Positions 24,408 through 33,128 of a stretch of 40,375 nt of DNA are shown piece after piece (position 1 is the stretch's first letter; the number at the start of each line of letters is the position of its first letter). Under the pieces are notes generated by a model, which saw only the letters and a program-made list of their open reading frames with translations, did not search any database and was not told the DNA's origin. Source of the stretch: Chloroflexota bacterium (lineage in GTDB: Bacteria; Chloroflexota; Dehalococcoidia; UBA2979); assembly GCA_016866055.1 (NCBI GenBank), contig VGNK01000003.1, positions 1-40,375 on the forward strand, read 5' to 3'. Both the position numbers and the translations under genes were made by a program.

Positions 24408-25672
24408 GAGGGCCTCAGCGTGACCGCGAGCGCGAGCGGCTGGACGGAGAGCACCGTGAGCCCGTCGGGGACGCGTATCCGCGGGACGACGTTCGATGTG
24501 CCGTCCCCGAGCCCGCGCAGGTCGAGCGTGACGCGAATGTCCGCCGGCGTGAGCGCGTCGAGCTTCGGGATCGGCCCCTGCACGACGACGACGACCGCCG
24601 GCTGGTCCACCGCGGCCTGGCGGCCGGCGGGGGTGTTCTCGAGCACGGGGGCGACCGAGAAGCGCGCCGAGCCGGTGATCGCCGTGATCGCGACGCTCAC
24701 GGTCGCCTGCGGCTCGCCCGTGGTCGAGACGCCCGGCGGGAGCGCGATGCGCAGTGGGCGCGACACGTCGCTGCGCAGGCCGCTGACGTCGACGGGCGGG
24801 AGCGTCAGCGAGTCCAGCTGCTGCAGCGCCTGGATGCTCCCCTGCACCTGCACGGCGGCCGGTGAGATCGTGACGTTCGCGAGGCGGTAGCCGACCGCGG
24901 GCTCGCCCGTGACGCGCACGGTGAGCGGGAGCGTCCGGAACAGCGTGCGCTGGATGACCTGCACGTTCACCCGCACGCTCTCGGGGGCGATGCGCACGCC
25001 GCGGATCTCGCCGCCGCCGGCGCCGCGCGCGACCAGGCTCACGGCGGGATCGACGTCGACCGTGAGCCCCGTGATGTTGACGTCCGCGACCACCTCCTTG
25101 ACCAGCTCCACCAGCGAGTGCGGACCCGAGACCTTCACCGACGAGGCCGCAGGCTTGGCGGCCCCAAGCTCGTAGCCGATGGGGAGCGTGCCGACGAGCC
25201 GCGCGATGACGGGGATGCTCTTCTCGACGAAGTCCTCCAGGTTCACGGTGATCGAGCGTGGGATCACCTCGACCACGCGCACGCCGCTCGTCGTCGGCTC
25301 GACCTGCACGCGGACCTGCTGCTCGCGCGCGTCGAGCCCCTTCAGGTCGACGGTCGCGCGGAAGCTTCCCACCGAGAGCCGGTCCCAGCGGTCGCGGGGT
25401 GCGGCGATGCGGATGTCGACCGAGGCGAGATGGTTGGCGACCGCGAGGTTCTCGCCGACGTTCACCGCCTGCACCGGGATGGGCGCCCGGAAGAGGTCGA
25501 TCACGGTGGGGTTCTCGGTGTCGGTGACGAAGACCCAGAGGGCGGCACCGAGGAGCACCGCGAGCACGAGCAGCCCGGGGGAGTTGCGAACCGCCCCCCA
25601 CGAGCGCTGGGCGGCGCTGCGAGCGAGCGCGAAGGCCTCGCGCCGGCGCCGTCGCGGACTCTGTCGGTACAC
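24404..25672 (-). CDS. cdaR: YbbR-domain protein (CdaR-like regulator of c-di-AMP synthase)
   Basis: 422-residue membrane-anchored protein: an Arg-rich cytoplasmic start, one transmembrane helix at about 33-50 (GLLVLAVLLGAALWVFV), then about four YbbR repeats outside the membrane, seen as repeated patterns such as VPRSITVNLEDFVEKSIPV and RTLFRTLPLTVRVTGEPAVGY. YbbR/CdaR proteins bind and modulate the membrane diadenylate cyclase CdaA, whose gene lies 2 bp upstream. ATG start; the stop overlaps der. The usual third member of this locus, glmM, is not here. Confidence 0.88.
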   Translation of the reverse strand: MYRQSPRRRRREAFALARSAAQRSWGAVRNSPGLLVLAVLLGAALWVFVTDTENPTVIDLFRAPIPVQAVNVGENLAVANHLASVDIRIAAPRDRWDRLSVGSFRATVDLKGLDAREQQVRVQVEPTTSGVRVVEVIPRSITVNLEDFVEKSIPVIARLVGTLPIGYELGAAKPAASSVKVSGPHSLVELVKEVVADVNITGLTVDVDPAVSLVARGAGGGEIRGVRIAPESVRVNVQVIQRTLFRTLPLTVRVTGEPAVGYRLANVTISPAAVQVQGSIQALQQLDSLTLPPVDVSGLRSDVSRPLRIALPPGVSTTGEPQATVSVAITAITGSARFSVAPVLENTPAGRQAAVDQPAVVVVVQGPIPKLDALTPADIRVTLDLRGLGDGTSNVVPRIRVPDGLTVLSVQPLALAVTLRPS

Positions 25673-25674
25673 GG

Positions 25675-26520
25675 TCAGGACGCCCGGCGCTCCAGGCCGC
25701 CGGTCGCGGCCGGCGTCGGAGGGTCACCCGGCGGTTGCGTCGCCGGCTCGAGGCCGAAGAGCCGGTGGATCTGCCGGCTGAGCTGCGACTCGTCGAGCCC
25801 CGCGGCCATGCGGCCGTTCGAGGCGATCGAGACCTCCCCGCGCTCCTCGGAGACGACGACCACCACGACGTCTGTGCGCTCCGCGAGCCCGAGGGCGGCG
25901 CGGTGCCGCATCCCGTACTCCGCGGGGAGCGGCGCCTCCGAGAGCGGGAGCGTGCAGCCGGCCGCGACGATACGGTCGCCCCGGATCACGACGGCGCCGT
26001 CGTGCAGCGGCGAGCTCGTGATGAAGATCGTCGAGAGCAGCTCCACCGAGAGCTCCGCGTTCAACGGGATCCCGGTGTCGATCACCTCCTGTAGTCCCGT
26101 CTCCCGTTCGATCGCGATCAGCGCGCCGATGTCGCGCCGTGCGAGCTGGAGCGACGAGCGCACGATGAGGTCGATCACGTCTCGATGCTCGGGTCGGCTG
26201 AAGACCGAGCGCAGTCCCGTGCGGCCCAGCCGCTCGAGCGCGCGCCGGATCTCCGGCTGGAAGATGATGATCAAGCCGACGAGCAGGCCCGCGACCGAGT
26301 TGCGCAAGATCCAGCTGAGCATCCGCAGCTCGAACACGCGGCTGATCAGGAAGGCGCCGATCAGGAGTACGCCCACGCCGCGGAGCACGGTCATCGCGGT
26401 GCTCCCGCGGATCAGCAGGAGCAGCCAGTAGATCGAGATCGAGACGATCGCGATGTCGAACAGCGCCGGGACGTCGAGACGCGAGACGACGTCGGTGATC
26501 CCGTTCGGCAGCTGCGGCAC
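25675..26520 (-). CDS. cdaA: Diadenylate cyclase CdaA
   Basis: Synthesises cyclic di-AMP from two ATP. 281 residues: three N-terminal transmembrane helices (to about residue 88), then the DAC domain starting after IFQPEIRRALERLGR. Catalytic motifs are complete: DGA in PLHDGAVVIR (D174) and RHR in EYGMRHRAALG (205-207). The C-terminus is a Pro/Thr-rich tail. Start is a GTG 25 bp after argF with a weak ribosome site. With cdaR directly downstream this is the standard membrane c-di-AMP module. Confidence 0.95.
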   Translation of the reverse strand: MPQLPNGITDVVSRLDVPALFDIAIVSISIYWLLLLIRGSTAMTVLRGVGVLLIGAFLISRVFELRMLSWILRNSVAGLLVGLIIIFQPEIRRALERLGRTGLRSVFSRPEHRDVIDLIVRSSLQLARRDIGALIAIERETGLQEVIDTGIPLNAELSVELLSTIFITSSPLHDGAVVIRGDRIVAAGCTLPLSEAPLPAEYGMRHRAALGLAERTDVVVVVVSEERGEVSIASNGRMAAGLDESQLSRQIHRLFGLEPATQPPGDPPTPAATGGLERRAS

Positions 26521-26545
26521 CTCGTGCGCCCCGTCGCCGGCGGCG

Positions 26546-27463
26546 CTACGCCGGCGACCCGCCGAGCAAGACCGCGAGCACGGCCTGCTGGGCGTGCATG
26601 CGGTTCTCGGCCTGATCGAAGACCACCGAGCGCTCGGACTCGATCACTTCGTCGGTGATCTCCTCGCCGCGGTGTGCCGGCAGGTCGTGCATGACGAGCG
26701 CGTCCCGCGGCGCGGCCGCGAGCAGCTCGGCGTTCAGCTGGTACGGCCGGAAGATCTCCTTCCGGCTCTCGAGCTCGTGCTCGAAGCCCATCGACGCCCA
26801 GACGTCCGTGTAGATGACGGCGGCGTTGCGCACCGCGTCCCGCGCGTCGGAGAGCTGCGTGACGGTGCCGCCGCCGGCGAGGCCGCGCGCACGCTCGAGC
26901 GTCTGCGGCGGCAGCCGGAAGCCATCCGGCGAGGCGCACACGAAGTCCACGCCGGCCATCACCGACGCGTACGCCAACGAGCGCGCGACGTTGTTGCCCT
27001 CGCCGAGGTAGACGAGCCGCACACCGCGCAGGCTCCCGAAGCGCTCGCGCAGCGTGAGGAGGTCGGCGAGCGCCTGGCAGGGGTGCTCCTCGTCGGTCAG
27101 CGCGTTCACGACGGGGACCGTCGCGTAGGAGGCGAGGTCGACGATCGTCGCGTGCGCGTAGGTGCGCGCGGCGATCGCCTGCACCATCCGCGAGAGCACG
27201 CGCGCGACGTCCTTCACGGGCTCGCGGTCGCCCATGCGGACCTCGTGCGCGGAGAGGTAGAGCGCCTGCCCGCCGAGCCGGCGCATCGCCATCTCGAACG
27301 ACACCCGCGTGCGGAGCGACGGCTTCTCGAACAGCATCGCGAGCGTCTGGCCGGTGAGCACCGGGCCGACGCCGTCGCGTTTCATCCCGAGCGAGAGCTC
27401 GAGCAGTCCGGAGAGGCGCTCGGGGCTGAGATCGAGGATCGAGGTGAAGTCACGGCCGAGCAC
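26546..27463 (-). CDS. argF: Ornithine carbamoyltransferase
   Basis: Transfers the carbamoyl group to ornithine to form citrulline in arginine synthesis. 305 residues from the GTG at 27463, which has GGAG 6 nt upstream and gives the expected length; upstream frame is the non-conserved ComEC tail region. Carbamoyl-phosphate motif FEKPSLRTRVSFE (49-53 core), HPCQALAD (127-130), and the ornithine-loop WASMGFEHE. The normally invariant HCLPAHRGEE is HDLPAHRGEE (D260), so the cysteine that contacts ornithine is replaced. Ornithine carbamoyltransferase is still the best call; a related transcarbamylase with another substrate is possible. The start overlaps the comEC end by 14 nt. Confidence 0.88.
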   Translation of the reverse strand: MLGRDFTSILDLSPERLSGLLELSLGMKRDGVGPVLTGQTLAMLFEKPSLRTRVSFEMAMRRLGGQALYLSAHEVRMGDREPVKDVARVLSRMVQAIAARTYAHATIVDLASYATVPVVNALTDEEHPCQALADLLTLRERFGSLRGVRLVYLGEGNNVARSLAYASVMAGVDFVCASPDGFRLPPQTLERARGLAGGGTVTQLSDARDAVRNAAVIYTDVWASMGFEHELESRKEIFRPYQLNAELLAAAPRDALVMHDLPAHRGEEITDEVIESERSVVFDQAENRMHAQQAVLAVLLGGSPA

Positions 27464-29921
27464 GGGGAGCTCCGGTTTCGGGGTGCGTCGCTGCGCACGC
27501 AGCGCCTGGGGAGAACGCACAGTATAGCCGCCCGCTTGCGCCGGCACAGCGGGCGCGACGCCGTCCCGCAGCACCCGCGCGCCGCCGTCGGGGCGCCCGT
27601 CGGGGCGCGGCCGGGTGCATCCAGAGGCGCCGCCCATCCGAGCGCACCGACACGTCGCCGTCGAGGTCGGTCCGTCGGATCACGGCGCCCTCGTACCGCT
27701 GCAGCACCTCCGGTGCCGGGTGACCGTACCGGTTGCCGCGCCCGACCGAGACGATCGCGACGCGCGGGCGCACCGCCGCGACGAACGCCGGCGTCGACGA
27801 TGTGCGCGAGCCGTGGTGTGGCACGACGAGCGCGTCCGCCCGCAGGTCCTGTCCGCTGCGCACGAGCCAGGCCTCGGCGTCCGCTTCGATGTCCGCCGCG
27901 ACGAGCACGCGCCGCTCGCCGATGCGGACGAGCAGCACGAGCGAATCGTCGTTCGGCGCGCGCTCCGCGAGGCCCCCCACGGACGCTGGCGCAGGCGCGA
28001 TCACGTCGATCGTCGTGCGCGCACCGAGGTGGATGCGATCGCCGAGGCCGAGGACGCGGCCCGCCACCGGGAGCGCGCGCAGCGTTCGGTCGGTCGCGAG
28101 CACGGAGTCGACACGGAACCTCGACGTCACCTCGCGCGTGCCGCCGGCGTGATCCGCGTCCGCGTGCGTGATCGCGAGCGCGTCGAGGCGGCGCGGCGCG
28201 CCGGCGCGCGCGAGCGCGCGCAGCACCGCGCCGTCGGGCGGCCCGGCGTCGATCAGCACCGCGCGCCCGCCGTCGCTCACGAGGACCGCGAGCCCCTGCC
28301 CGACGTCGAGCACCTCCACGCGCGCGAGCGCCTTCGCCGGCGACAGCGCGAGCGCCCACACGGCGATCGCGACGGCCACGAGCCCGACCGTGCGACCGAC
28401 CGGCACGCGACCGGCGTGCGGGTCGAGCGCCGGGCGCGGCCATCGGGCCGCCCTCGCGACTGCCCACCCGAGCGCGACGTACCACAGCGCGCCCGCTAGC
28501 AGCGGCACCCGCATGGGGACGCTCGCGGCCGGCGCGCGCGCAAGCGCCTCGGCGGTGGTGAGGAACGCCAGCGGGACGAGCGCGGCGACGTTCCACGCGG
28601 CCGATGCGACCAGATCCGCCCAGCCGGCGAAGCCCGCCACGAGCGCGACGACGAGCGTCCCCTCGTAGAGCGGCGCGACGATCACGTTCGCCGGCACCGC
28701 GATCAGAGAGAGCCGCTCGAAGGCGGCCGCCTGCGGCGGGACGACCGCGAGCGTGGCCGCGGTGGCCGTGGCCGCCACCTCGACGAGGGGCGCGAGCGAG
28801 GCCGCCACTCCCGGCGAGAGGCGCCGGAGCGCGGCATCGCGGAGCGCGGGCGCGAGCACGATCACGCCGGCCGTCGCTGACACGCTCAACTGGAACGCGA
28901 CATCGACGGCGAGCGACGGCGTCGCCGCCAGCATCGCGGTCGAGGCGTAGACGAGGTAAAGCCACCCCGGCGTGCGGCGGCCCGTCACCGAGGCGAGCAC
29001 GAGCCCGACGGCCATGATCGCCGCGCGCACGACGGGCGGATCGGGGCCGACCAGCAGGACGTACGGGGGCAGCAGGGCCAGGCCGGCGAGCGCGGCGCGC
29101 CTCCGCGACGTGACGGCGGAGGCGAGCGCGACCACGCTCCCGAGCAGCATGGCGACGTTCTGTCCCGACACGACGACGAGGTGCGTGGTACCCGTGACCC
29201 GCAGCGCCTCCGCGGTGTCGCGGTCCATCGTCCCGCGCTCCCCGAGCAGGACCCCGGCGGCGAGCGCGGCGGCCGGCTCGGGGAGCGAGCGCTCGATGTT
29301 GCCGGTGGCCCACCGGCGCAGCGCGCGCAGCCACGCACCCGGTCCCGGCGGGCCGGGCGCGAGCCGCTCCCACTCCCGAGGGAACGCGACCACCGCATGG
29401 ATCCCGCGCCCTCGCAGGTAGGAGGCGTAGTCGAATCCCGCCACCGCTGGCGGTCGCTCGACCTTCCCACGAAGCCGCACGCGGTCTCCCTCGCGCAGCG
29501 GCACCGCAGGCGCGCGCATCGAGACCCGCACGCTCCCGCTCGCCGGCGCCCCGTCGAGCCGCTCGAGATCGATGTCGAAGCGAGCGACGAGCCCGCGAAC
29601 CAGCGCGTCCTCGCGCAGGAGCCCGGTCAGCTCGCGCGGGCCGGCGGCGGAGGCGATCGCGGGCGGCGCGCGCGAGGCCTGCGCCGCGTAGCGCGCGTGC
29701 CCCGCTCCGCCGGCGGCGACGGCGGCCACGATCAGGAGCGCCGGCGCGTGGGCCGGCGCCGCCGCGCGCACCGCGAGCCCGGCCACGCCCACGAGCGACG
29801 CCGGGAGCCACCACGAGCCGCCGAGTGACGCGGCGGACAGCGCGCCGAGCGCGAGCGCCCCCGCGATCGCCGCGAGCGACGGCACCACCTGGGGCGACCG
29901 CCGAGCAGGCGCGGACGTCAC
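27450..29921 (-). CDS. comEC: DNA internalisation competence protein ComEC/Rec2
   Basis: Membrane channel protein for uptake of single-stranded DNA. 823 residues: N-terminal helices, an OB-like DUF4131 region (VRVSMRAPAVPLREGDRVRLRG), the competence core with HLVVVSGQNVAMLLG, and a C-terminal metallo-beta-lactamase domain with HADADHAGG and HHGSRTSS. The last 45 residues are Arg/Ala-rich and not conserved, running into argF. The GTG start overlaps the comEA stop (GTGA). Complete and apparently intact. Confidence 0.95.
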   Translation of the reverse strand: MTSAPARRSPQVVPSLAAIAGALALGALSAASLGGSWWLPASLVGVAGLAVRAAAPAHAPALLIVAAVAAGGAGHARYAAQASRAPPAIASAAGPRELTGLLREDALVRGLVARFDIDLERLDGAPASGSVRVSMRAPAVPLREGDRVRLRGKVERPPAVAGFDYASYLRGRGIHAVVAFPREWERLAPGPPGPGAWLRALRRWATGNIERSLPEPAAALAAGVLLGERGTMDRDTAEALRVTGTTHLVVVSGQNVAMLLGSVVALASAVTSRRRAALAGLALLPPYVLLVGPDPPVVRAAIMAVGLVLASVTGRRTPGWLYLVYASTAMLAATPSLAVDVAFQLSVSATAGVIVLAPALRDAALRRLSPGVAASLAPLVEVAATATAATLAVVPPQAAAFERLSLIAVPANVIVAPLYEGTLVVALVAGFAGWADLVASAAWNVAALVPLAFLTTAEALARAPAASVPMRVPLLAGALWYVALGWAVARAARWPRPALDPHAGRVPVGRTVGLVAVAIAVWALALSPAKALARVEVLDVGQGLAVLVSDGGRAVLIDAGPPDGAVLRALARAGAPRRLDALAITHADADHAGGTREVTSRFRVDSVLATDRTLRALPVAGRVLGLGDRIHLGARTTIDVIAPAPASVGGLAERAPNDDSLVLLVRIGERRVLVAADIEADAEAWLVRSGQDLRADALVVPHHGSRTSSTPAFVAAVRPRVAIVSVGRGNRYGHPAPEVLQRYEGAVIRRTDLDGDVSVRSDGRRLWMHPAAPRRAPRRRRAGAAGRRRARCAGASGRLYCAFSPGAACAATHPETGAPRARP

Positions 29922-30442
29922 GGCGGCGTGCCCACGAGATCGCGCACGCGCAGGTAGACGCGTTCCGAGATCACCCCTCGCTCGACGAGCTCGTCCGACG
30001 AAGCGAACGGCCGGGCGCCCCGCGCCTCCACGATGCGGCGGGCGAGCGCGGGCCCGATTCCCGGCAGCGCCTCGAGCTCCTTCGGCCCCGCCCGGTTCAG
30101 GTCGACGAGCGGTTGCGCGCGCTCGCCGGTGCGTGGGACGACGACGCGCTCCTCGTCCGCCACGCGGCGCGCGAGGTTCAGCGAGGCGAGGTCGGCGTCG
30201 GGAGCGGCGCCCCCGGCGCGCGCGATCGCGTCGGCGACGCGGTCGCCCGAGCGCGCGACGATCACCCCCGGCGCGGCCACGGCTCCGTCCACGTGCACGC
30301 GCAGCGCGGCGACAGCGGACGGCGGCTCGAGGTCCTCGATCTCGATGCCGCGCGGCTCGTGGAAGCCACGCGTGGCGGCGACGAGCAGCGCCGGCACCGT
30401 GAGCCCGACGAGCACGAGATCGCCCAGCCGCGGCCTCGACAC
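29918..30442 (-). CDS. comEA: Competence protein ComEA (SLBB and helix-hairpin-helix)
   Basis: Membrane-anchored DNA receptor for transformation. I start at the GTG at 30442 (VSRPRLGD) with GGAAGGAG 5 nt upstream, giving 174 residues: a transmembrane helix near 9-25, an SLBB domain (LRVHVDGAVAAPGVIVARSGDRVADAIARAGG), and C-terminal paired HhH motifs (VDLNRAGPKELEALPGIGPALARRIVEARG). A longer version from an ATG at 30529 is less likely. First gene of the comEA-comEC-argF-cdaA run. Confidence 0.93.
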   Translation of the reverse strand: MSRPRLGDLVLVGLTVPALLVAATRGFHEPRGIEIEDLEPPSAVAALRVHVDGAVAAPGVIVARSGDRVADAIARAGGAAPDADLASLNLARRVADEERVVVPRTGERAQPLVDLNRAGPKELEALPGIGPALARRIVEARGARPFASSDELVERGVISERVYLRVRDLVGTPP

Positions 30443-30539
30443 CGCCGCTCCTTCCCCGGTACCGCGAACGACCGGGATCGATCGTGTCGACCGTGCACGT
30501 GCGGCGCGCCGGGACGATCGCGGGGGCAAGCCCGCGACG

Positions 30540-30935
30540 CTACGGGCAGGTGGGGCGGTCGCTCGTCGGCGGGGGCATCTGCACGAGCGCGAGCAGCGCG
30601 AAGCCCTCGGCCCGGTTGCCGAGCCGCCACCCGCCGGTGCCCGTCGTCTCGACGCGGATCGCGTCGCCCGCGCGCAGCGTCACCTCGTCGCCGCCGGAAG
30701 CGCTCACGACGAGTTCGCCGTCGAGCAGCACCGCGAAGCCCGGCGCGGCGCGGTGCGGCGGCGGGCGCGCGCCGCGCTCGAAGCGCATCAGCATGACGCG
30801 GCTGGCGTTGCCGAGCACGCTCCCGCCGACGCCCTTGAAGTCGCCGGGCCCGTTCTCCCACGGTCGAGCGAGGAGGTCGAGCGGCTCGATGCGCGTAGTG
30901 CCGTCGAGCTCGACGTAGAGACGGTAGGCAGCCAC
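30540..30935 (-). CDS. Cupin-domain protein
   Basis: 131-residue small beta-barrel protein from the GTG at 30935 (GGAG upstream); an ATG 15 codons earlier is possible. Cupin features: [45 protein letters not shown]. The first cupin motif keeps one histidine but lacks the H-x-H pair, so metal binding is doubtful. Divergent from rph across a 94-bp gap and 97 bp before comEA. Function unknown. Confidence 0.72.
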   Translation of the reverse strand: MAAYRLYVELDGTTRIEPLDLLARPWENGPGDFKGVGGSVLGNASRVMLMRFERGARPPPHRAAPGFAVLLDGELVVSASGGDEVTLRAGDAIRVETTGTGGWRLGNRAEGFALLALVQMPPPTSDRPTCP

Positions 30936-31029
30936 GGCGGACTCCGTGCGGGCGCGCGAGGCGGCGGTCGGACGCCGCACGATAGCGTGCTACGGTACGC
31001 TGCGCGCGCGCGGGGGGAGCGAGGGGTGC

Positions 31030-31776
31030 ATGGCGACGTTCGAGCGCGCGGGCGGCCGCGCTCCGCGCGAGCTCCGGCCCGTGACGATCAAGCCCGGCTA
31101 CCTCCGACACGCCGAGGGCTCCGCGCTCGTCACGACCGGGCACACGAAGGTGATCTGCGCGGCGAGCGTCGAGCCGGGCGTTCCACGCTGGCTCAAGGGG
31201 AGCGGCTCCGGGTGGGTGACCGCCGAGTACGGGATGCTCCCTCGCTCGACGAACACGCGCACGGCGCGGGAGGCGGCGCAGGGCCGCCAGGGCGGGCGCA
31301 CGCAGGAGATCCAGCGGCTGATCGGGCGGTCGCTGCGCGCCGCCGTCGACCTCCAGAAGCTGGGCGAGCAGACGATCACGCTCGACTGCGATGTGATCCA
31401 GGCGGACGGCGGCACGCGCACCGCGGCGATCACGGGCGCCTGGGTCGCCCTGGCGACCGCGCTCGAGTGGATGCAGCGCGTCTCCGGTCTGCCGACCTCG
31501 CCGATGAGGACGCAGGTGGCCGCGGTCTCGGTCGGCGTGTTCGAGCGCACGCCGATCCTGGACCTCGACTACCGCGAGGACTCGTCGGTCGACGTGGACT
31601 TCAACGTCGTGATGCTCGGCACCGGGCAGCTCGTCGAGGTGCAGGGGACGGCGGAGCGAGCACCGTTCACGCGCGAGCAGATGCGCGAGATCGTCGACCT
31701 CGCCTGTGCGGGCATCGAGCAGCTGTTCGCGAAGCAGCGCGAGGCCGTCGCCGCATGGCGGTCGAACGGCGGCTGA
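31030..31776 (+). CDS. rph: Ribonuclease PH
   Basis: Phosphorolytic 3'-5' exoribonuclease trimming tRNA 3' ends. 248 residues. Start ATG at 31030 ([18 protein letters not shown]) with GAGGGG upstream; an earlier in-frame start is not conserved. Signatures: [70 protein letters not shown] and [11 protein letters not shown]. The rdgB gene that often follows rph is absent; unrelated small genes follow. Confidence 0.97.
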   Translation: MATFERAGGRAPRELRPVTIKPGYLRHAEGSALVTTGHTKVICAASVEPGVPRWLKGSGSGWVTAEYGMLPRSTNTRTAREAAQGRQGGRTQEIQRLIGRSLRAAVDLQKLGEQTITLDCDVIQADGGTRTAAITGAWVALATALEWMQRVSGLPTSPMRTQVAAVSVGVFERTPILDLDYREDSSVDVDFNVVMLGTGQLVEVQGTAERAPFTREQMREIVDLACAGIEQLFAKQREAVAAWRSNGG

Positions 31777-31799
31777 GCGCGCCCCGCGCGCGCGTTCGC

Positions 31800-31829
31800 T
31801 TGACGCTGCGCGACGCGCGCACGTAGCGT
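31800..31829 (+). promoter_or_regulatory. Possible promoter of the small SinR/Cas2-like gene
   Basis: TTGACG (31800-31805), 18-nt spacer, TAGCGT (31824-31829), in the 110-bp gap after rph and about 55 nt before the next start codon. Moderate match only. Confidence 0.35.
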
Positions 31830-31886
31830 CGACCTCGCGGCGGTGGCAGGACCCCAGGCGCTCCCCGTGCGCCGTCTGGAGTCGCG

Positions 31887-32195
31887 ATGCTGTACGGCGT
31901 GCTCTGCCGCCTCGGCCGCCCCGCAGGCGAGTACCCCACGCTGCTGGGCGCAGTGCAGTCCGTGAGCGTCGCGCTCTGGCAGGTCTCCGACACGAGCTGG
32001 CTCGTCGAGTCCGAGCAGGCCGCCGCGGTCGTGCGCGACGCGGTGGCCGCCGCGATCGAGCCCGCCGACTTCGCGCTCGTCTTCCCGCTCGACGTCGCGC
32101 CCGCGGTCTGGACCTCGCTCGCCGCACAGCGCTACGGCCGGCGGTTCCTCGAGAGCGCGCTCGTGCGCGAGCGCGCTCGCCGCGCGTCCGTGTAG
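31887..32195 (+). CDS. Small SinR/Cas2-like ferredoxin-fold protein (tentative)
   Basis: 102 residues, ATG with GGAG 5 nt upstream. The layout strand (LYGVLCRL), a P-x-x-x-Y helix (EYPTLLGAVQSV), strand (ALWQVSDTSWLVES), helix (AAAVVRDAVAAAIEP) and strand (DFALVFPLD) resembles the SinR-type, Cas2-related small proteins, where a TSWLV or STWIV strand after the first helix is typical. It lacks the aspartate after strand 1 that Cas2 nucleases use. The likeness is judged by eye. No cas genes or repeats nearby. A real gene by codon use and ribosome site; function unknown. Confidence 0.6.
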   Translation: MLYGVLCRLGRPAGEYPTLLGAVQSVSVALWQVSDTSWLVESEQAAAVVRDAVAAAIEPADFALVFPLDVAPAVWTSLAAQRYGRRFLESALVRERARRASV

Positions 32196-32210
32196 CGAAG
32201 CGGAGGGTCG

Positions 32211-32666
32211 ATGCAGCCCGTGGTGCGGGTCGTGATCCGCGGAGACGACTTCGAGGCGCTGCGGCGCTTCTACCAGGAGGCGCTCGGGTAGGAGAGCTTC
32301 CCCGTGACCGGCGACTTCGCGGTCGTGGAGATGTACCCGCACGAGCACGACCCGGAGAGCGGCGCGGAGATCCCGCAGCCGGTCGTGGTGACGCAGCGCG
32401 GCGGCGCGGTCGTCTGGCGGTACGAGGGGGAGGGGCACCCGCCTCGGAGCTTCGCCCCGGGGACGCCCGAGGGCGGGATCGCGCGCGGCCCGGCCGCGGT
32501 GCTGCCGTTCGTGGAGGTCGCCGACCTCGAGGCGACGCTCGCTCGCGTCGTGGCGGCGGGCGGGACGGTGATCCAGCGCCCTACGGCGATCCCCGGCTAC
32601 ACGACGATCGCGCGCTTCCACGACGTGGCCGGGAACGAGATCGGGCTGCAGGCGCCGCTCGCCTGA
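32211..32666 (+). pseudogene. VOC/glyoxalase-family gene interrupted by an amber codon
   Basis: Reading from the ATG at 32211 (after GGAGGG) gives MQPVVRVVIRGDDFEALRRF followed by YQEALG, then TAG at 32289-32291, and continues in the same frame with ESFPVTGDFAVVEMYPHEHD to the stop at 32664-32666. Without the amber codon it is a complete 151-residue VOC protein (glyoxalase/bleomycin-resistance fold), ending DVAGNEIGLQAPLA. In the family the broken position is typically tryptophan or phenylalanine (ALGWE), so TGG to TAG is the simple explanation. A shortened product could start at a GTG at 32304 (120 residues), but would lack the first beta strand and helix. Confidence 0.8.
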
Positions 32667-32688
32667 GCGAACCGCGTGCCGCCGTCCG

Positions 32689-33012
32689 TTACGCGTACTC
32701 GCCGAGGAACATCCCCCCGAGGATGTGCACGTGGGCGTGGTCCTGCGACTGCATCCCGTCGTACCCGATGTTCGAGATGAGCCGGTAGCCGCCGGGGCAC
32801 TGCGCCTGAGCGACGCTGGTCGCCACCGCGCCCACCGCACCCATGTCCTTCCAGAGCTCCGCCTGCGTCATGTGGCGCTTTGGAATCGCGAGCAGCATCA
32901 CCGGCACCCAACGGAGGCGGTTGCGGAAGACCATCACGTCCTCGTCCTCGTAGAGGATGTCGGCGGGTTCGCGGTGCGCGGCGATCTCGCAGAACACGCA
33001 GTAGCGGTTCAC
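32689..33012 (-). CDS. HIT-family protein
   Basis: 107-residue histidine-triad nucleotide hydrolase or transferase. N-terminal CVFCEI (C5, C8, zinc pair), YEDEDVMVFRNRLRWVPVMLLAIPKRHM, and the triad H92-A-H94-V-H96 followed by ILGG. Starts at a GTG with a weak ribosome site. Convergent with the VOC gene (22 bp gap). Acts on purine nucleotides joined to amines or sulfate in known members; exact substrate unknown. Confidence 0.92.
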   Translation of the reverse strand: MNRYCVFCEIAAHREPADILYEDEDVMVFRNRLRWVPVMLLAIPKRHMTQAELWKDMGAVGAVATSVAQAQCPGGYRLISNIGYDGMQSQDHAHVHILGGMFLGEYA

Positions 33013-33025
33013 GGGGCGATTGACT

Positions 33026-33061
33026 ACCTTCCGGGGACCGCGCCTTCCGTCCTCGGAAGGT
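33026..33061. repeat. Inverted repeat between HIT and DUF1015 genes
   Basis: ACCTTCCG (33026-33033) and CGGAAGGT (33054-33061), perfect 8-bp arms with 20 nt between, in the 116-bp divergent control region. Could be a regulator site or a leader hairpin; nothing more can be said. Confidence 0.5.
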
Positions 33062-33128
33062 TCGACGAGTCTAGGAATCCCCGTTCGTCAGCGTCAAAAC
33101 GCGCGGGCGCGCGGCGAGGGAGGACGTC

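Noticed and set aside
23187-24890. Long plus-strand frame opposite der and cdaR
   Set aside because: No recognisable domain and composition biased as in other shadows; Der motifs on the minus strand are decisive.
30519-30536. Hairpin CGCGGG-N6-CCCGCG as terminator after the cupin gene
   Set aside because: Short stem, no T-run, and such hairpins are expected by chance at this GC content.
32289-32291. TAG as a pyrrolysine codon
   Set aside because: The family has Trp or Phe here, no pyl genes are seen, and one base change from TGG explains it.
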